A DNA stretch of 33,915 bases from Treponema sp. UBA4377 (GCA_002391235.1 DGRX01000009.1:49726-83640); one strand, 5' to 3'. Positions 22,586-31,605 are shown, counted from the first letter of the stretch. Numbers and translations: made by a program. The notes: generated by a model from the sequence alone, not told the origin.

Positions 22586-24349
22586 ATGACTCGCGGAACT
22601 ATTGAACGTGTTTCCGGCCCGATTATTTTTGCAAAGGGCTTGGAAGGCGCCGGCCTTTACGATGTCGTTAACGTAGGCAAAAAAAGATTGATGGGCGAAA
22701 TCATCCGACAAAACCAGGGCAGCGCCACAATCCAAGTTTACGAAGACGTGACCGGCCTTAAAGTCGGCGAAGAAATTGAATGCGAGGACAGGCCGCTTTC
22801 GCTGCATCTTGGCCCCGGCTTGGTCGGAACGATTTACGACGGAATCCAGCGTCCGCTAAAAACGATGTACGAGGAAAAGGGCTCCTTTTTGCTGGCCGGC
22901 GAACGCGCCGAAGCGCTTGACCTGGAAAAAAAATGGGACTTTGTCGCCACTGCAAAAGCCGGAGACCCAATCGCTCCGGGCCTGGCTTTGGGAACGGTTC
23001 AAGAAACATCGTCGATTTTGCATACGATAATGGTTCCGCCGCAAACCCGCGGCCGCGTCCTCAAAGAGTTTAAGGGAAGCGGCTCCTACACCGTTGACGA
23101 AGTTATCGGCGTCACAGAGCTTGGCGAAGAGTTGAAGCTTAGCCAGTACTGGCCTGTAAGAAAGCCGCGCCCCTACACTCAAAAACTTGGCGTCACCGAG
23201 CCTTTGATCACAGGCTTGCGCGTAATCGACGTTTTCTTTCCGCTTTCTAAGGGCGGAACGGCGGCGATTCCCGGCGGCTTTGGAACAGGAAAGACGATGA
23301 CCCAGCATTCGATCGCCAAGTGGTGCGACGCGGACTTGATCATCTACATCGGCTGCGGCGAGCGCGGAAACGAAATGACCGACGTTCTTACAGAGTTCCC
23401 GGAAATCATCGACCCGCGCACAGGCCGCTCTTTGATGGAACGAACGATTCTTATAGCAAACACTTCAAACATGCCGGTGGCCGCGCGCGAAGTAAGCCTT
23501 TATTCTGGCATCACGCTCGCCGAATATTACCGCGACATGGGAATGGCCGTGGCGATTATGGCCGATTCGACAAGCCGCTGGGCGGAAGCCTTGCGCGAGC
23601 TTTCAGGCCGCATGGAAGAAATGCCCGCCGAAGAAGGATTCCCCGCGTATCTTCCGACCCGCTTGGCGGAGTTTTACGAGCGCGCCGGCCGCGTCATTTC
23701 TTTGGACCAAAAAGAGGGCAGCGTAAGCGTCATCGGCGCGGTAAGCCCGCCCGGCGGCGATTTTTCGGAGCCGGTAACCCAGCACACAAAGCGCTTTATC
23801 AGATGCTTTTGGGCGCTTGACCGCGACTTGGCCAACGCGCGCCATTATCCGGCCATCGGCTGGATTGATTCCTACAGCGAATACGCCGACGAAGTCAAGG
23901 ACTGGTGGGAACGGCAGAATCCCCAGTGGCTTTCGATTCGTTCGCGCGCGCTTGACCTTTTAAAAACCGAACAGCGCTTGCAGCAAATCGTCCGCTTGAT
24001 CGGCCCCGACGCGCTTCCGGATTCGGAGCGCTTGGTGTTGATTGTTTCCGATATGATAAAGAACGGTTTTTTGCAGCAAAACTCTTACGACAAGATCGAC
24101 TCCTACTGCGCGGCCGAAAAGCAAATCGTCATTTTGTCTTTGATAATGGATTTTTACGACAGGACTTTGGCCTTGATAAAAGCCGGCGCTCCTCTTGGAC
24201 AAATCTCCGCCCTTAAGTGCCGCGAGGAAATCGTCCGCATCAAGAGCGTCGTCGCAAACGACAAGCTTGGCCAAGTCAAAGAAATTCAAAGCCGCATGGA
24301 AAATGAAATCAGCGACTTGGAGCGGACTTACCGCAAGGTGGAAATGTAA
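22586..24349 (+). CDS. atpA: V-type ATPase catalytic subunit A
   Basis: The 587-residue catalytic subunit that hydrolyses or makes ATP in the A3B3 head. The P-loop is GGFGTGKT (230-237), preceded by PLSKGGTAAIPG, and GCGERGNEM (256-264) supplies catalytic residues. Other hallmarks are the N-terminal barrel RGTIERVSGPIIFA, the bulge region PGLALGTVQET, VSLYSGITLAEYYRDMG and VSPPGGDFSEPVTQ. It starts directly at the end of subunit E, behind GGCGGGAGG, and its stop overlaps the start of B by one base. Strict E-A-B-D packing implies joint translation for stoichiometry. Confidence 0.98.
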   Translation: MTRGTIERVSGPIIFAKGLEGAGLYDVVNVGKKRLMGEIIRQNQGSATIQVYEDVTGLKVGEEIECEDRPLSLHLGPGLVGTIYDGIQRPLKTMYEEKGSFLLAGERAEALDLEKKWDFVATAKAGDPIAPGLALGTVQETSSILHTIMVPPQTRGRVLKEFKGSGSYTVDEVIGVTELGEELKLSQYWPVRKPRPYTQKLGVTEPLITGLRVIDVFFPLSKGGTAAIPGGFGTGKTMTQHSIAKWCDADLIIYIGCGERGNEMTDVLTEFPEIIDPRTGRSLMERTILIANTSNMPVAAREVSLYSGITLAEYYRDMGMAVAIMADSTSRWAEALRELSGRMEEMPAEEGFPAYLPTRLAEFYERAGRVISLDQKEGSVSVIGAVSPPGGDFSEPVTQHTKRFIRCFWALDRDLANARHYPAIGWIDSYSEYADEVKDWWERQNPQWLSIRSRALDLLKTEQRLQQIVRLIGPDALPDSERLVLIVSDMIKNGFLQQNSYDKIDSYCAAEKQIVILSLIMDFYDRTLALIKAGAPLGQISALKCREEIVRIKSVVANDKLGQVKEIQSRMENEISDLERTYRKVEM

Positions 24350-25740
24350 TGAAAGGAATTGAATACAGAGGAATTAATTCTGTTGAAGGCCCGATTGTAG
24401 CCGTCCGCCGCAGCGAAAACGTTTCATACAACGAAGTCGTTTACATCCGCGACAAAAACGGCGAAAAGAAAACCGGTCGCGTCATCGACTTGAACGAAGA
24501 GGCTGCGATTGTCCAAGTTTTTGGAAGCACCACCGGCATCGACCTAAAGGAATCTTCGGTGGAATTTTTGGGGGAGCCGCTTGAGCTTCGCGTTGGCGAG
24601 GGCTTGCTTGGCCGCATCTTTAACGGCCTTGGACAGCCGATCGACGGCTACGGCCAAATCGTTTCTTCCGAAAAGCTTGACGTAAACGGAAGCCCGATAA
24701 ATCCTTACGCCCGCGTTTATCCGCGCGACTTCATTCAAACAGGCATTTCTTCGATTGACGGAATGGACACTTTGATTCGCGGCCAAAAGCTTCCGATTTT
24801 TAGCGGAAACGGCTTGCCTCACAACAAGCTCGCCGCGCAAATAATTCGCCAAGCAAGGCTTAAAAGTTCCGACGACCAATTTGTAATGGTCTTTGCCGGA
24901 ATGGGAATCAAGTACGACGTAGCGCGCTTTTTTACCAACACGTTTGAGGAAAGCGGCGTTCTTTCAAAAGTCGTCATGTTCCAGTCGCTTGCCGACGCTC
25001 CCAGCATCGAGCGCATAATCACTCCGCGCTGCGCTTTGACCGCCGCGGAATACTTGGCCTACAAAAAGGGAATGCACGTTTTGGTCGTGATGACCGACAT
25101 GACAAACTATTGCGAAGCCTTGCGCGAGATTTCAACGACGCGCGGCGAGGTTCCGGGCCGAAAAGGCTATCCGGGCTACCTTTATTCCGACCTTGCCGAA
25201 TTGTACGAACGCGCCGGCCGCATCAAGGACAGCGAAGGAAGCATCACCCAGATTCCGATTTTGACGATGCCCAACGACGACATTTCAAATCCGATTCCCG
25301 ACCTTACGGGCTACATCACCGAGGGGCAAATCGTTTTGGACCGCGAGCTTTACCAAAAGGACATGTATCCGCCTGTGGCCGGACTTCCCAGCCTTTCGCG
25401 CTTGATGAAAGACGGAATCGGAGTCGCCTCGGACGGCCGCGTTATGACGCGCGAGGACCACGCGGGCCTTTCAAGCCAGCTTTTCGCTTCCTACTCAAAG
25501 GTAAAGTCCATCAGAAACTTGGCCGCGATTATCGGCGAAGAGGAGTTGGGCGAGCTGGACAAAATGTACTTGAATTTTGGAAACCACTTTGAGCGCGAAT
25601 TCTTGTGCCAGGGCGAATACGAAAACCGTTCCATCGAAGAAACTTTGGACATCGGCTGGAAGACGCTAAAGTATTTGCCGCGCGAAGAGCTTTTGCGCGT
25701 AAGCTCCGAATACATCGAAAAATATCTGCCAAAGGACTGA
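24349..25740 (+). CDS. atpB: V-type ATPase regulatory subunit B
   Basis: The 463-residue non-catalytic partner of subunit A. It has the ATPase fold but no P-loop lysine motif: the corresponding site reads IFSGNGLPHNKLAAQI, as expected for B. Other family marks are VEGPIVAV near the start, GRIFNGLGQPIDG, YPRDFIQTGISSIDGMDTL, VMTDMTNYCEALREIS and GYPGYLYSDLAELYERAGR. The ATG shares one base with the stop of subunit A (TAATG), and AAGGTGG lies just upstream. Subunit D follows 8 bases after the stop. Confidence 0.98.
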   Translation: MKGIEYRGINSVEGPIVAVRRSENVSYNEVVYIRDKNGEKKTGRVIDLNEEAAIVQVFGSTTGIDLKESSVEFLGEPLELRVGEGLLGRIFNGLGQPIDGYGQIVSSEKLDVNGSPINPYARVYPRDFIQTGISSIDGMDTLIRGQKLPIFSGNGLPHNKLAAQIIRQARLKSSDDQFVMVFAGMGIKYDVARFFTNTFEESGVLSKVVMFQSLADAPSIERIITPRCALTAAEYLAYKKGMHVLVVMTDMTNYCEALREISTTRGEVPGRKGYPGYLYSDLAELYERAGRIKDSEGSITQIPILTMPNDDISNPIPDLTGYITEGQIVLDRELYQKDMYPPVAGLPSLSRLMKDGIGVASDGRVMTREDHAGLSSQLFASYSKVKSIRNLAAIIGEEELGELDKMYLNFGNHFEREFLCQGEYENRSIEETLDIGWKTLKYLPREELLRVSSEYIEKYLPKD

Positions 25741-25748
25741 ACGGAACA

Positions 25749-26369
25749 ATGGCCAAACTGAACATCGCTCCGACAAAGTCAAACCTTCTCGCAATGAAAG
25801 AGCAGCTTGCCTCCGCGCAAAACGGATACGAGCTGCTTGAGCAAAAGCGCGAAATTTTGGTAATGGAATTGATGCGAATGGTTGACAAGGTGAAGGTCCT
25901 TGAGCGCGACATCGACAAGTTGATCGCCCGCGCCTATCCAGCCCTTAAGCGAATGCTGCTGCGCGTCGGCGGCGACCGCGTTGAGCAAATGTCCCGCGCG
26001 GTTCAATACGATTTTAAGATTAAGGAAAAGCCGGTCACAATCGGAGGAATGAATTTTTCTTCAATCGACGTCGAGCTTCCCCAGCGCCAATTGTTCTATT
26101 CTTTTTTGGGAACTTTTTCCAGCTGCGATGAAGTTATGGTCGATTTCTTTAACCTTTTGCGCTTGCTTACCGACATGGCCAGCATTCGCACAATCGTTTG
26201 GCGCCTTGCGGGAGAAGTCAAGAAAACCCAGCGCCGCGTCAACGCCTTGGACAAGATGGTCATTCCGCAAGCGTCGGAAACAAAAAAATATATCGAAAGC
26301 CAGCTGGAAGAAAGGGAGCGGGACAACACCTTTGTCCTTAAGGCCCTTAAAAATAAAGTCAAAGGTTGA
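25749..26369 (+). CDS. atpD: V-type ATPase subunit D (central shaft)
   Basis: A 206-residue shaft subunit that transmits rotation between the head and the membrane ring. The start at 25749 (MAKLNIAPTKSNLLAMKEQL) matches the D family opening (xNVxPTRxxLLxLKxxL), so the longer upstream frame is discarded. The N- and C-terminal halves form long amphipathic helices (YELLEQKREILVMELMRMVD and TQRRVNALDKMVIPQ), with a beta-hairpin region between (KPVTIGGMNFSSIDVELP). This is the last ATPase gene. The universal stress protein gene begins 11 bases downstream, so the transcript may continue. Confidence 0.95.
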   Translation: MAKLNIAPTKSNLLAMKEQLASAQNGYELLEQKREILVMELMRMVDKVKVLERDIDKLIARAYPALKRMLLRVGGDRVEQMSRAVQYDFKIKEKPVTIGGMNFSSIDVELPQRQLFYSFLGTFSSCDEVMVDFFNLLRLLTDMASIRTIVWRLAGEVKKTQRRVNALDKMVIPQASETKKYIESQLEERERDNTFVLKALKNKVKG

Positions 26370-26380
26370 GTGGAGGACAA

Positions 26381-26887
26381 ATGATAAAACCGCTTGTAAA
26401 AAATGTTTTGGTTGCCGTAAACGGTTCCCAGTCGTCAATTCACGCGGCGATGTACGGAATCATCATGGCCAAGCAATACCATTTTAACCTAAAGTTTGTT
26501 TACGTCGTTGACACCGCCACGCTAAGGCGCCTTACAATCGGAAAGTTTTTGGTGCAGGAAGAAAGCGACGGCTTTGAGTCAAACCTTCATTCTGACGGCG
26601 AAAAATACTTGAACTATGTTACTGGGTTGGCAAAGAAAAAAGGCGTTAAGGCCGAAGCCGAACTGCGCGAGGGAAGCGTTTGGGTTGAGGTTGTCAAAGC
26701 CGCCGACGCTTTTGGCGCCAAATTGATTTTGCTCGGAGGCCATCCTTCGCGCTATTCCGTTACGGGAAAAGTTTCCGACGAGTCGGCGGTTTTTTCAAGG
26801 ACTGACAAAGAAATCATTCTTAACGCCAACTGTTCGACCTTGGTTGTATACGAGCCAAAGATTGAGGAATTGTACAGAATATTGTAA
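26381..26887 (+). CDS. Universal stress protein family
   Basis: A 168-residue UspA-fold protein. The ATG at 26381 is preferred over the upstream frame start at 26366 because TGGAGG lies 7 bases before it. NVLVAVNGSQSSIHAAMYGI at the start and KAADAFGAKLILLGGHPSR in the second half are family-typical, and STLVVYEP forms the last strand. The ATP-binding GxxG-9x-GS/T signature is only partly present (GGHPSRYSVTGK, no GS), so ATP binding is uncertain. Directly downstream of V-ATPase subunit D, it may be made with the pump under energy stress, which is inference. The J-domain gene starts 3 bases after its stop. Confidence 0.85.
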   Translation: MIKPLVKNVLVAVNGSQSSIHAAMYGIIMAKQYHFNLKFVYVVDTATLRRLTIGKFLVQEESDGFESNLHSDGEKYLNYVTGLAKKKGVKAEAELREGSVWVEVVKAADAFGAKLILLGGHPSRYSVTGKVSDESAVFSRTDKEIILNANCSTLVVYEPKIEELYRIL

Positions 26888-26890
26888 AAA

Positions 26891-27673
26891 ATGGAAGACT
26901 GCTACCAGCTGCTTGGCGTAAAGCCGGGCGCGACGATTGCCGAAATAAGGCGCGCGTACAGGGAAAAAGTAAAAAGGTATCATCCTGACGTTTCTGGCGA
27001 CGAATCGACCGCCGAACATTTTAAAAGAATTGTCCGGGCATATGAAATCCTTACAGACCAAAGGTCGCGCTCGATTTTCGACACGTCTTTTTCGGAGCGT
27101 TTTAAAAGGCGCAAAGTCAAGTCCTGGGACTACCGCGAATGGCTTTTGGCGCGCGAGGACGACGAAAGCCGCGCAAAGCTTATTTTCTTTGACCTTATGC
27201 ACGGAAGGGAAGACGACGCGGTAAAGGAATTCAAGCGCATGCAAACGGAACGAAGCCGCTTTTCGCTCAAATATTGGTTTTCCCGCGAGAACTTTATGGA
27301 CTACGGCTTTATTCTTAGCGAGGAACTGCACTTGCGCGGCGAATATTTTGACGCCTTTTCTTTGCTGGAGGAAATAATAAAGATAGAGCGGACCTTTGAC
27401 TATTTTCGCCTTTTTTTTCCGGAAGTGCTGGCCTTTGCGAAAAACATTTTGCATAACCATATCGAAGGAACTATTAACGACGAGCTGGCGTTGGACACAT
27501 ACGAGAGGGCGCTGGAACTTGAGCTTGGCGACGCTGAGGACGCCTTTATTTTGCGAAAAATGGGAATCATTTACAAGCGTTTGGGAGACGAAAAAACAGC
27601 GCGGATTTGCTTTGACGAGGCGGACCGCATAGGAGTGAAAAATGATACGATTAAAGAACGACAAACAAATTGA
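26891..27673 (+). CDS. J-domain protein with C-terminal helical repeats
   Basis: Residues 1-65 form a J-domain (CYQLLGVKPGATIAEIRRAY, with HPD at 31-33 and the closing helix HFKRIVRAYEILTDQRSR). J-domains stimulate the ATPase of DnaK. There is no Gly/Phe region, zinc finger or client-binding DnaJ C-domain. Instead the rest (about 70-260) is helical, with TPR-like pairs near the end (LALDTYERALELELGDAEDA and ILRKMGIIYKRLGDEKTARI), so this is a type III J-protein that directs DnaK to particular partners. The gene lacks a clear ribosome-binding site and follows the stress-protein stop by 3 bases. Its 3' end overlaps the map gene by 32 bases. Confidence 0.88.
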   Translation: MEDCYQLLGVKPGATIAEIRRAYREKVKRYHPDVSGDESTAEHFKRIVRAYEILTDQRSRSIFDTSFSERFKRRKVKSWDYREWLLAREDDESRAKLIFFDLMHGREDDAVKEFKRMQTERSRFSLKYWFSRENFMDYGFILSEELHLRGEYFDAFSLLEEIIKIERTFDYFRLFFPEVLAFAKNILHNHIEGTINDELALDTYERALELELGDAEDAFILRKMGIIYKRLGDEKTARICFDEADRIGVKNDTIKERQTN

Positions 27674-28397
27674 AGGCATCAGAAAATCATGCCACTTGCT
27701 TGCGGACATGTTCAACTTTGTGATTCCGCAAGTCAAGGCTGGAATGTCAACGAAAGACGTTGACGATTTGTGCAAGCATTTTATCGTGAGCCACGGCGGA
27801 AAGCCCGCTTGGTACAAGGAAGATTTTCCCGGAGCGGCTTGCATCTCTGTTAACGAAGAGGTCATTCACGGAATTCCTTCAAAAAAGAAAATAATCCAGG
27901 ACGGCGATTTGGTCAGCCTTGACGTTGGCATTGACCTTGGCGGCTACATAAGCGACTCAAGCCATACGATTTTAGTTGGGAACGTAAAGCCGGAGCTTAA
28001 AAAGCTTGACGACGTCACCTTGCAATGCCTGCAGGCCGGAATCGCCGCTTGCAAGCCCGGAAACAGAATCGGCGACATCGCGCGCGCCGTCCAGGACATC
28101 GCCGAAAAGCGCGGCTACGGAATCGTCTACGAATACTGCGGCCACGGCGTCGGCCTTGACGTTCACGAAGACCCCAGCATTCCAAACACGCTTGACGCGC
28201 TGGACTCCAACCCCCGCATCCAGGCAGGAATGGTTTTGGCGATTGAGCCGATGATTAACCTTGGAACGGCCGACGTAAAAGTTTTGGACGACGGCTGGAC
28301 GGTCGTGACCGCCGACGGAAAGCCCAGCGCGCACGAGGAGCACACGGTGGCCGTTTTCCGCGACCACACGGAAATCTTGACGGATTTGAATTATTAA
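27642..28397 (+). CDS. map: Methionine aminopeptidase type I
   Basis: Removes the initiator methionine from nascent proteins. All five metal ligands are visible: D94 (SLDVG), D105 (YISDSSHT), H168 (CGHGVG), E202 (AIEPM) and E233 (AHEEHTVAV). The substrate-binding H76 in VIHGIP is also present. At 251 residues it is a short type Ia enzyme without an SH3-like or zinc N-terminal extension. The ATG at 27642 lies within the last codons of the J-domain gene, behind AGGAG at 27631-27635, so it is translationally coupled. SPFH follows 15 bases downstream. Confidence 0.97.
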   Translation: MIRLKNDKQIEGIRKSCHLLADMFNFVIPQVKAGMSTKDVDDLCKHFIVSHGGKPAWYKEDFPGAACISVNEEVIHGIPSKKKIIQDGDLVSLDVGIDLGGYISDSSHTILVGNVKPELKKLDDVTLQCLQAGIAACKPGNRIGDIARAVQDIAEKRGYGIVYEYCGHGVGLDVHEDPSIPNTLDALDSNPRIQAGMVLAIEPMINLGTADVKVLDDGWTVVTADGKPSAHEEHTVAVFRDHTEILTDLNY

Positions 28398-28412
28398 TGG
28401 ATAATTAGAGTT

Positions 28413-29297
28413 ATGAGCTCATATTTTTTAATCGCCTTGTGCGTAATCGTTTTTTTGTTGGTTGTCGCGAACATCAGAATCGTTCCCCAGTCCCGCGCCT
28501 TTATCATCGAACGGCTTGGAACTTACTGCGCGACTTGGCAGGCTGGCCTTCACGTAAAGATTCCCTTTATCGACAGAATCGCCAACACAGTCACTCTTAA
28601 GGAGCAAGTGCTGGACTTTCCGCCCCAGCCTGTAATCACAAAGGACAACGTCACGATGAAAATCGACAGCGTCGTCTACATGCAAATCACCGAGCCCAAG
28701 CTTTACACTTACGGCGTTGAGGCTCCGATGATGGCCATAGAAAACCTTAGCGCGACGACGCTGCGAAACATCATCGGCGAGCTGGACTTGGACACAACGC
28801 TCACAAGCCGCGACATCATAAACACAAAAATGCGCGCGATCATCGACGAAGCCACAGACCCTTGGGGCATCAAGGTGAACCGTGTCGAAGTCAAGAACAT
28901 CATGCCGCCCGAGGCGATTCGCGAAGCGATGGAAAAGCAAATGCGAGCCGAACGCGAAAGGCGCGAAAAAATCCTTATCGCAGAAGGACAAAAGCAAAGC
29001 GAAATCCTTGTAGCCGAAGGACAAAAGCAGGCGATGATTTTGCAGGCCGAAGCCGAAAAGGAAGCCAAGATTAGAAAGGCAGAAGGCGAGGCCGCCGCGA
29101 TCCGCGAAGTCCAGTCCGCCACGGCCGAAGGCTTGCGCGTAATAAAAGAAGCCAAAATCGACGAAGCCGTCATAAAGCTCCGCAGCCTTGAGGCGCTTGA
29201 AAAAGTCGCGCAAGGGCAAGCCACAAAGCTTATCATTCCCGCCGACATCCAGAACATGGCCGGCCTTGCCGCAAGCTTTAAGGAATTGGTAAAATAA
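28413..29297 (+). CDS. SPFH/band-7 membrane protein (QmcA/stomatin-like)
   Basis: A 294-residue membrane-scaffold protein. One N-terminal span (about 4-22, FLIALCVIVFLLVVANI) is followed by the SPFH domain: VPQSRAFIIERLGTYCATWQ, then PFIDRI, FPPQPVITKDNVTMKIDSVV and LRNIIGELDLDTTLTSRDII. A long charged coiled coil carries the repeat AEGQKQSEIL and AEGQKQAMIL, and the C-terminus ends IIPADIQNMAGLAASFKEL. Stomatin/QmcA proteins form oligomeric cages that organise membrane domains and often act with an NfeD protein or the FtsH protease. No NfeD partner gene lies in the window. No strong ribosome-binding site is seen. Confidence 0.93.
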   Translation: MSSYFLIALCVIVFLLVVANIRIVPQSRAFIIERLGTYCATWQAGLHVKIPFIDRIANTVTLKEQVLDFPPQPVITKDNVTMKIDSVVYMQITEPKLYTYGVEAPMMAIENLSATTLRNIIGELDLDTTLTSRDIINTKMRAIIDEATDPWGIKVNRVEVKNIMPPEAIREAMEKQMRAERERREKILIAEGQKQSEILVAEGQKQAMILQAEAEKEAKIRKAEGEAAAIREVQSATAEGLRVIKEAKIDEAVIKLRSLEALEKVAQGQATKLIIPADIQNMAGLAASFKELVK

Positions 29298-29314
29298 ACC
29301 GCTCGTATCTTTGT

Positions 29315-30037
29315 ATGAAAGACCTTAATCGTTGTTTCGAGCGGATTTCGCGCAAGCGCGGCATTATGGTGGCCGTTGTCGCGCTCGCCGCCTCATTCGC
29401 GCTCTTCGCGTCTTGCAAAAAAAAGGATTCCCTTTCAAAAGTATTGAAGCGCTATCCCAAAGAAGTTGTCCAGGCCTTTTACGAGCGCGGAATGATAGAG
29501 GCTCCGGCCTACGACGAAAGCGCGCTTCCCGGTTCCCGCTCGGAAGCTGAAAGCTTTACGATTAGCCCGATGCCCGCCGCCGAAAGCCAAGAGCATAACG
29601 AGTGCGGCGCCATGTCCTCCGCCTTTGTCTTGCGCTTTTACGGCGAGGAAGCAAAGGGCTTGGACATCTACGGGCAAATTGAAGAAAAAAATCCCGACGG
29701 AACAATCAATCCCAAGCCGCTAAAAAATTTTTGGGACAAAAAGAGCGCTTATAAAATGAACGTCTTTAAGGGCGACGCCGCCGCTCTAAAAAGCGCCGTG
29801 GGCCATAACATTCCTGTAATCGTTTTGATAAACTGCCCCGGCGGCTGGCATTACGTTCCCGTCGTCGGCTACGACCAGCGCTTTGTCTACATCCAGGATT
29901 CCGTTCCGTCCTTCCGCAATTCCAGCGGCGGGGTGTGCAACCGCAAGGAGTCCTGGAAAGACTTTGAGGCCTTGTGGAACGTAGTCCTCCCCAACAGCGG
30001 CCATTTGATGTTCGTCGCGGTGAGGGAGCAGGACTAA
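29315..30037 (+). CDS. C39-like cysteine peptidase lipoprotein
   Basis: A 240-residue papain-fold (peptidase C39-like) protein. The N-terminus has positive charges and a hydrophobic run ending FALFASC, so C34 is a likely lipid-modified cysteine and the protein would be membrane-tethered outside the cytoplasm. Candidate catalytic residues are C97 (EHNECGAMSSAFVL), H179 (GGWHYVPVVGYD) and D195 (YIQDSVP), in the family order. Such proteins include peptidases and inactive relatives, and the target is unknown. It starts 17 bases after the SPFH gene without a clear ribosome-binding site. A later in-frame ATG at 29366 would lose the charged region. Confidence 0.85.
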   Translation: MKDLNRCFERISRKRGIMVAVVALAASFALFASCKKKDSLSKVLKRYPKEVVQAFYERGMIEAPAYDESALPGSRSEAESFTISPMPAAESQEHNECGAMSSAFVLRFYGEEAKGLDIYGQIEEKNPDGTINPKPLKNFWDKKSAYKMNVFKGDAAALKSAVGHNIPVIVLINCPGGWHYVPVVGYDQRFVYIQDSVPSFRNSSGGVCNRKESWKDFEALWNVVLPNSGHLMFVAVREQD

Positions 30038-30205
30038 AACTGCCGCTGCCCGCGCGAACTTGGTTGCAAGCGCGATTGCCCGACCGTATTGCGGCGTCTA
30101 TAATTTCTAGGGCTTTCTAATTTTTTTTCTCTCCGCTAGTTGATGCCCATGCGCCGAAGGCGCAAACGTCAATAATTTCCTCTTACGCAACAAGTCCAGC
30201 AGGAC
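30038..30205. other. Non-coding region upstream of argG
   Basis: No gene is supported here. It holds several small hairpins: CGCGC and GCGCG arms around an inner CTTG-GTTG-CAAG (about 30050-30074), TGCGCC-GAA-GGCGCA (30150-30164), and CAAGTCC-AGCA-GGACTTG (30191-30208), which runs into the argG -35 box. A T-run at 30122-30129 may end the upstream transcript. Confidence 0.5.
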
Positions 30206-30234
30206 TTGACAAAATTCGCGCAAAAATATACAAT
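30206..30234 (+). promoter_or_regulatory. Promoter of argG
   Basis: Perfect TTGACA (30206-30211), 17 bases and TACAAT (30229-30234). Transcription would start near 30241, giving a leader of about 88 bases with TAGGAG (30317-30322) before the ATG. Confidence 0.75.
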
Positions 30235-30254
30235 TTTTTGCATAAATATACATT
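30217..30254 (+). promoter_or_regulatory. Candidate tandem ARG-box operator
   Basis: Two 18-bp AT-rich boxes, 30217-30234 and 30237-30254 (TTTGCATAAATATACATT), are separated by 2 bp. The second fits the ArgR consensus TNTGAATWWWWATTCANA except at three positions. The first shares 13 of 18 positions with the second. They cover the -10 box and the expected start of transcription, where a repressor would block RNA polymerase. Spacing of 2-3 bp is typical for paired ARG boxes. No argR gene is in the window. Confidence 0.45.
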
Positions 30255-30328
30255 CTGAAATTTGAGGAAAAAAGCGCGAATGATGGCTGGCCGCCAAACG
30301 AGCGCCGCTTCCCCCATAGGAGAAAATT

Positions 30329-31600
30329 ATGGCAAAAGCGAAAGACAAAGTTGTTTTGGCTTATTCAGGCGGACTTGACACAACCGTCATCATTCCGTGG
30401 CTAAAGGAAAACTACGACTACGACGTAATCGCGGTTTGCATTGACTTGGGACAGGGCGACAATTGGAAGCAAATCAAGAGCCGCGCCCTCAAGACCGGCG
30501 CCTCGGCCTGCTACGTCGTAGACGCGCGAAAGGAATACATCGAAGAATACTGCTGGCCGGCCCTCAAGGCCAACGCCGTTTACGAGGACGAATATCTTTT
30601 GGGCACTTCAACGGCCCGCCCGCTTATCGGAAAAATTTTGGTTGAGTACGCGCGCCAGGAAAAGGCCGTCGCGATTTGCCACGGAGCCACAGGAAAGGGC
30701 AACGACCAAGTTCGCTTTGAGCTTGCCATCAAAGCCTTTGCCCCCGACCTTAAGGTCATCGCCGCTTGGCGCGACCCCAAATGGAACATGGACAGCCGCG
30801 AGGCCGAGATCAAGTACCTTCAGGACAGAAAGCTTGAAGTTCCGATGAAGCATGACCAGTCCTACAGCCGCGACGAAAACATTTGGCACCTTAGCCACGA
30901 AGGCTTGGAGCTTGAGAAGACTGAGAACGCTCCCAACTATCCTCACATGCTCAAGAACACGACCGTTCCCGAAGAGGCTCCCGAAAAAGGCGAGTTCGTG
31001 AAGATCGACTTTGAAAAGGGAATCCCCGTCGCCTTGAACGGAAAGAAAATGGACGCGCTTTCTCTCTTGGAAAAATTGAACAAGATTGGCGGAAAGCACG
31101 GCGTGGGCTTGGTTGACATTTGCGAAAACCGCTGCGTCGGAATGAAGAGCCGCGGCGTTTACGAGACTCCCGGCGGAGCGATTTTGTACTTTGCCCACCG
31201 CATGATGGAACACATTTGCCTTGACCGCGACACATACCACTACAAGCAGCAGGTTTCAATCAAGGTCGCCGAGCTTATCTACGACGGAAAATGGTTCACG
31301 ACTTTGTTCGACTCTTTGATGGCCTTTGTAAACAAGACAGAAGAAACCGTCACAGGCTGGGCCAAAGTTTACCTTAACAAGGGAATGATTCGCGGAGCCG
31401 GTTCTGGAAGCAAGTACAGCTTGTACAACGAAAGCATCGCGAGCTTCACAACAGGCGACCTTTACGACCACAAGGACGCGCAAGGCTTTATCACTTTGTT
31501 CGGCTTGCCGCTCAAGGTTCGCGCGATGATGGAGCAAAAGGTCGGCGAAGGCCAGGCCATTTTGGAAAGCAAGTCTTTCAAAAAGCGCCCTACTGAATAA
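30329..31600 (+). CDS. argG: Argininosuccinate synthase
   Basis: Joins citrulline and aspartate using ATP to form argininosuccinate, the next-to-last step of arginine synthesis. The pyrophosphatase P-loop is AYSGGLDTT (11-19), followed by VIAVCIDLGQGDN, GTSTARPLIGKILVEYA, ICHGATGKGNDQVRFE and RDPKWNMDSREAEIKYL. The length of 423 residues is within the family range of about 400-450. The ATG follows TAGGAG by 6 bases. No argH or other arginine gene is adjacent, but a candidate ArgR operator overlaps the promoter, suggesting control by arginine. A perfect hairpin lies 5 bases after the stop. Confidence 0.97.
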   Translation: MAKAKDKVVLAYSGGLDTTVIIPWLKENYDYDVIAVCIDLGQGDNWKQIKSRALKTGASACYVVDARKEYIEEYCWPALKANAVYEDEYLLGTSTARPLIGKILVEYARQEKAVAICHGATGKGNDQVRFELAIKAFAPDLKVIAAWRDPKWNMDSREAEIKYLQDRKLEVPMKHDQSYSRDENIWHLSHEGLELEKTENAPNYPHMLKNTTVPEEAPEKGEFVKIDFEKGIPVALNGKKMDALSLLEKLNKIGGKHGVGLVDICENRCVGMKSRGVYETPGGAILYFAHRMMEHICLDRDTYHYKQQVSIKVAELIYDGKWFTTLFDSLMAFVNKTEETVTGWAKVYLNKGMIRGAGSGSKYSLYNESIASFTTGDLYDHKDAQGFITLFGLPLKVRAMMEQKVGEGQAILESKSFKKRPTE

Positions 31601-31605
31601 TAACG

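Noticed and set aside
23320..23820. A 166-codon plus-strand frame inside the ATPase subunit A gene
   Set aside because: It is arginine-rich and out of frame with a clearly conserved catalytic subunit, so it is a shadow.
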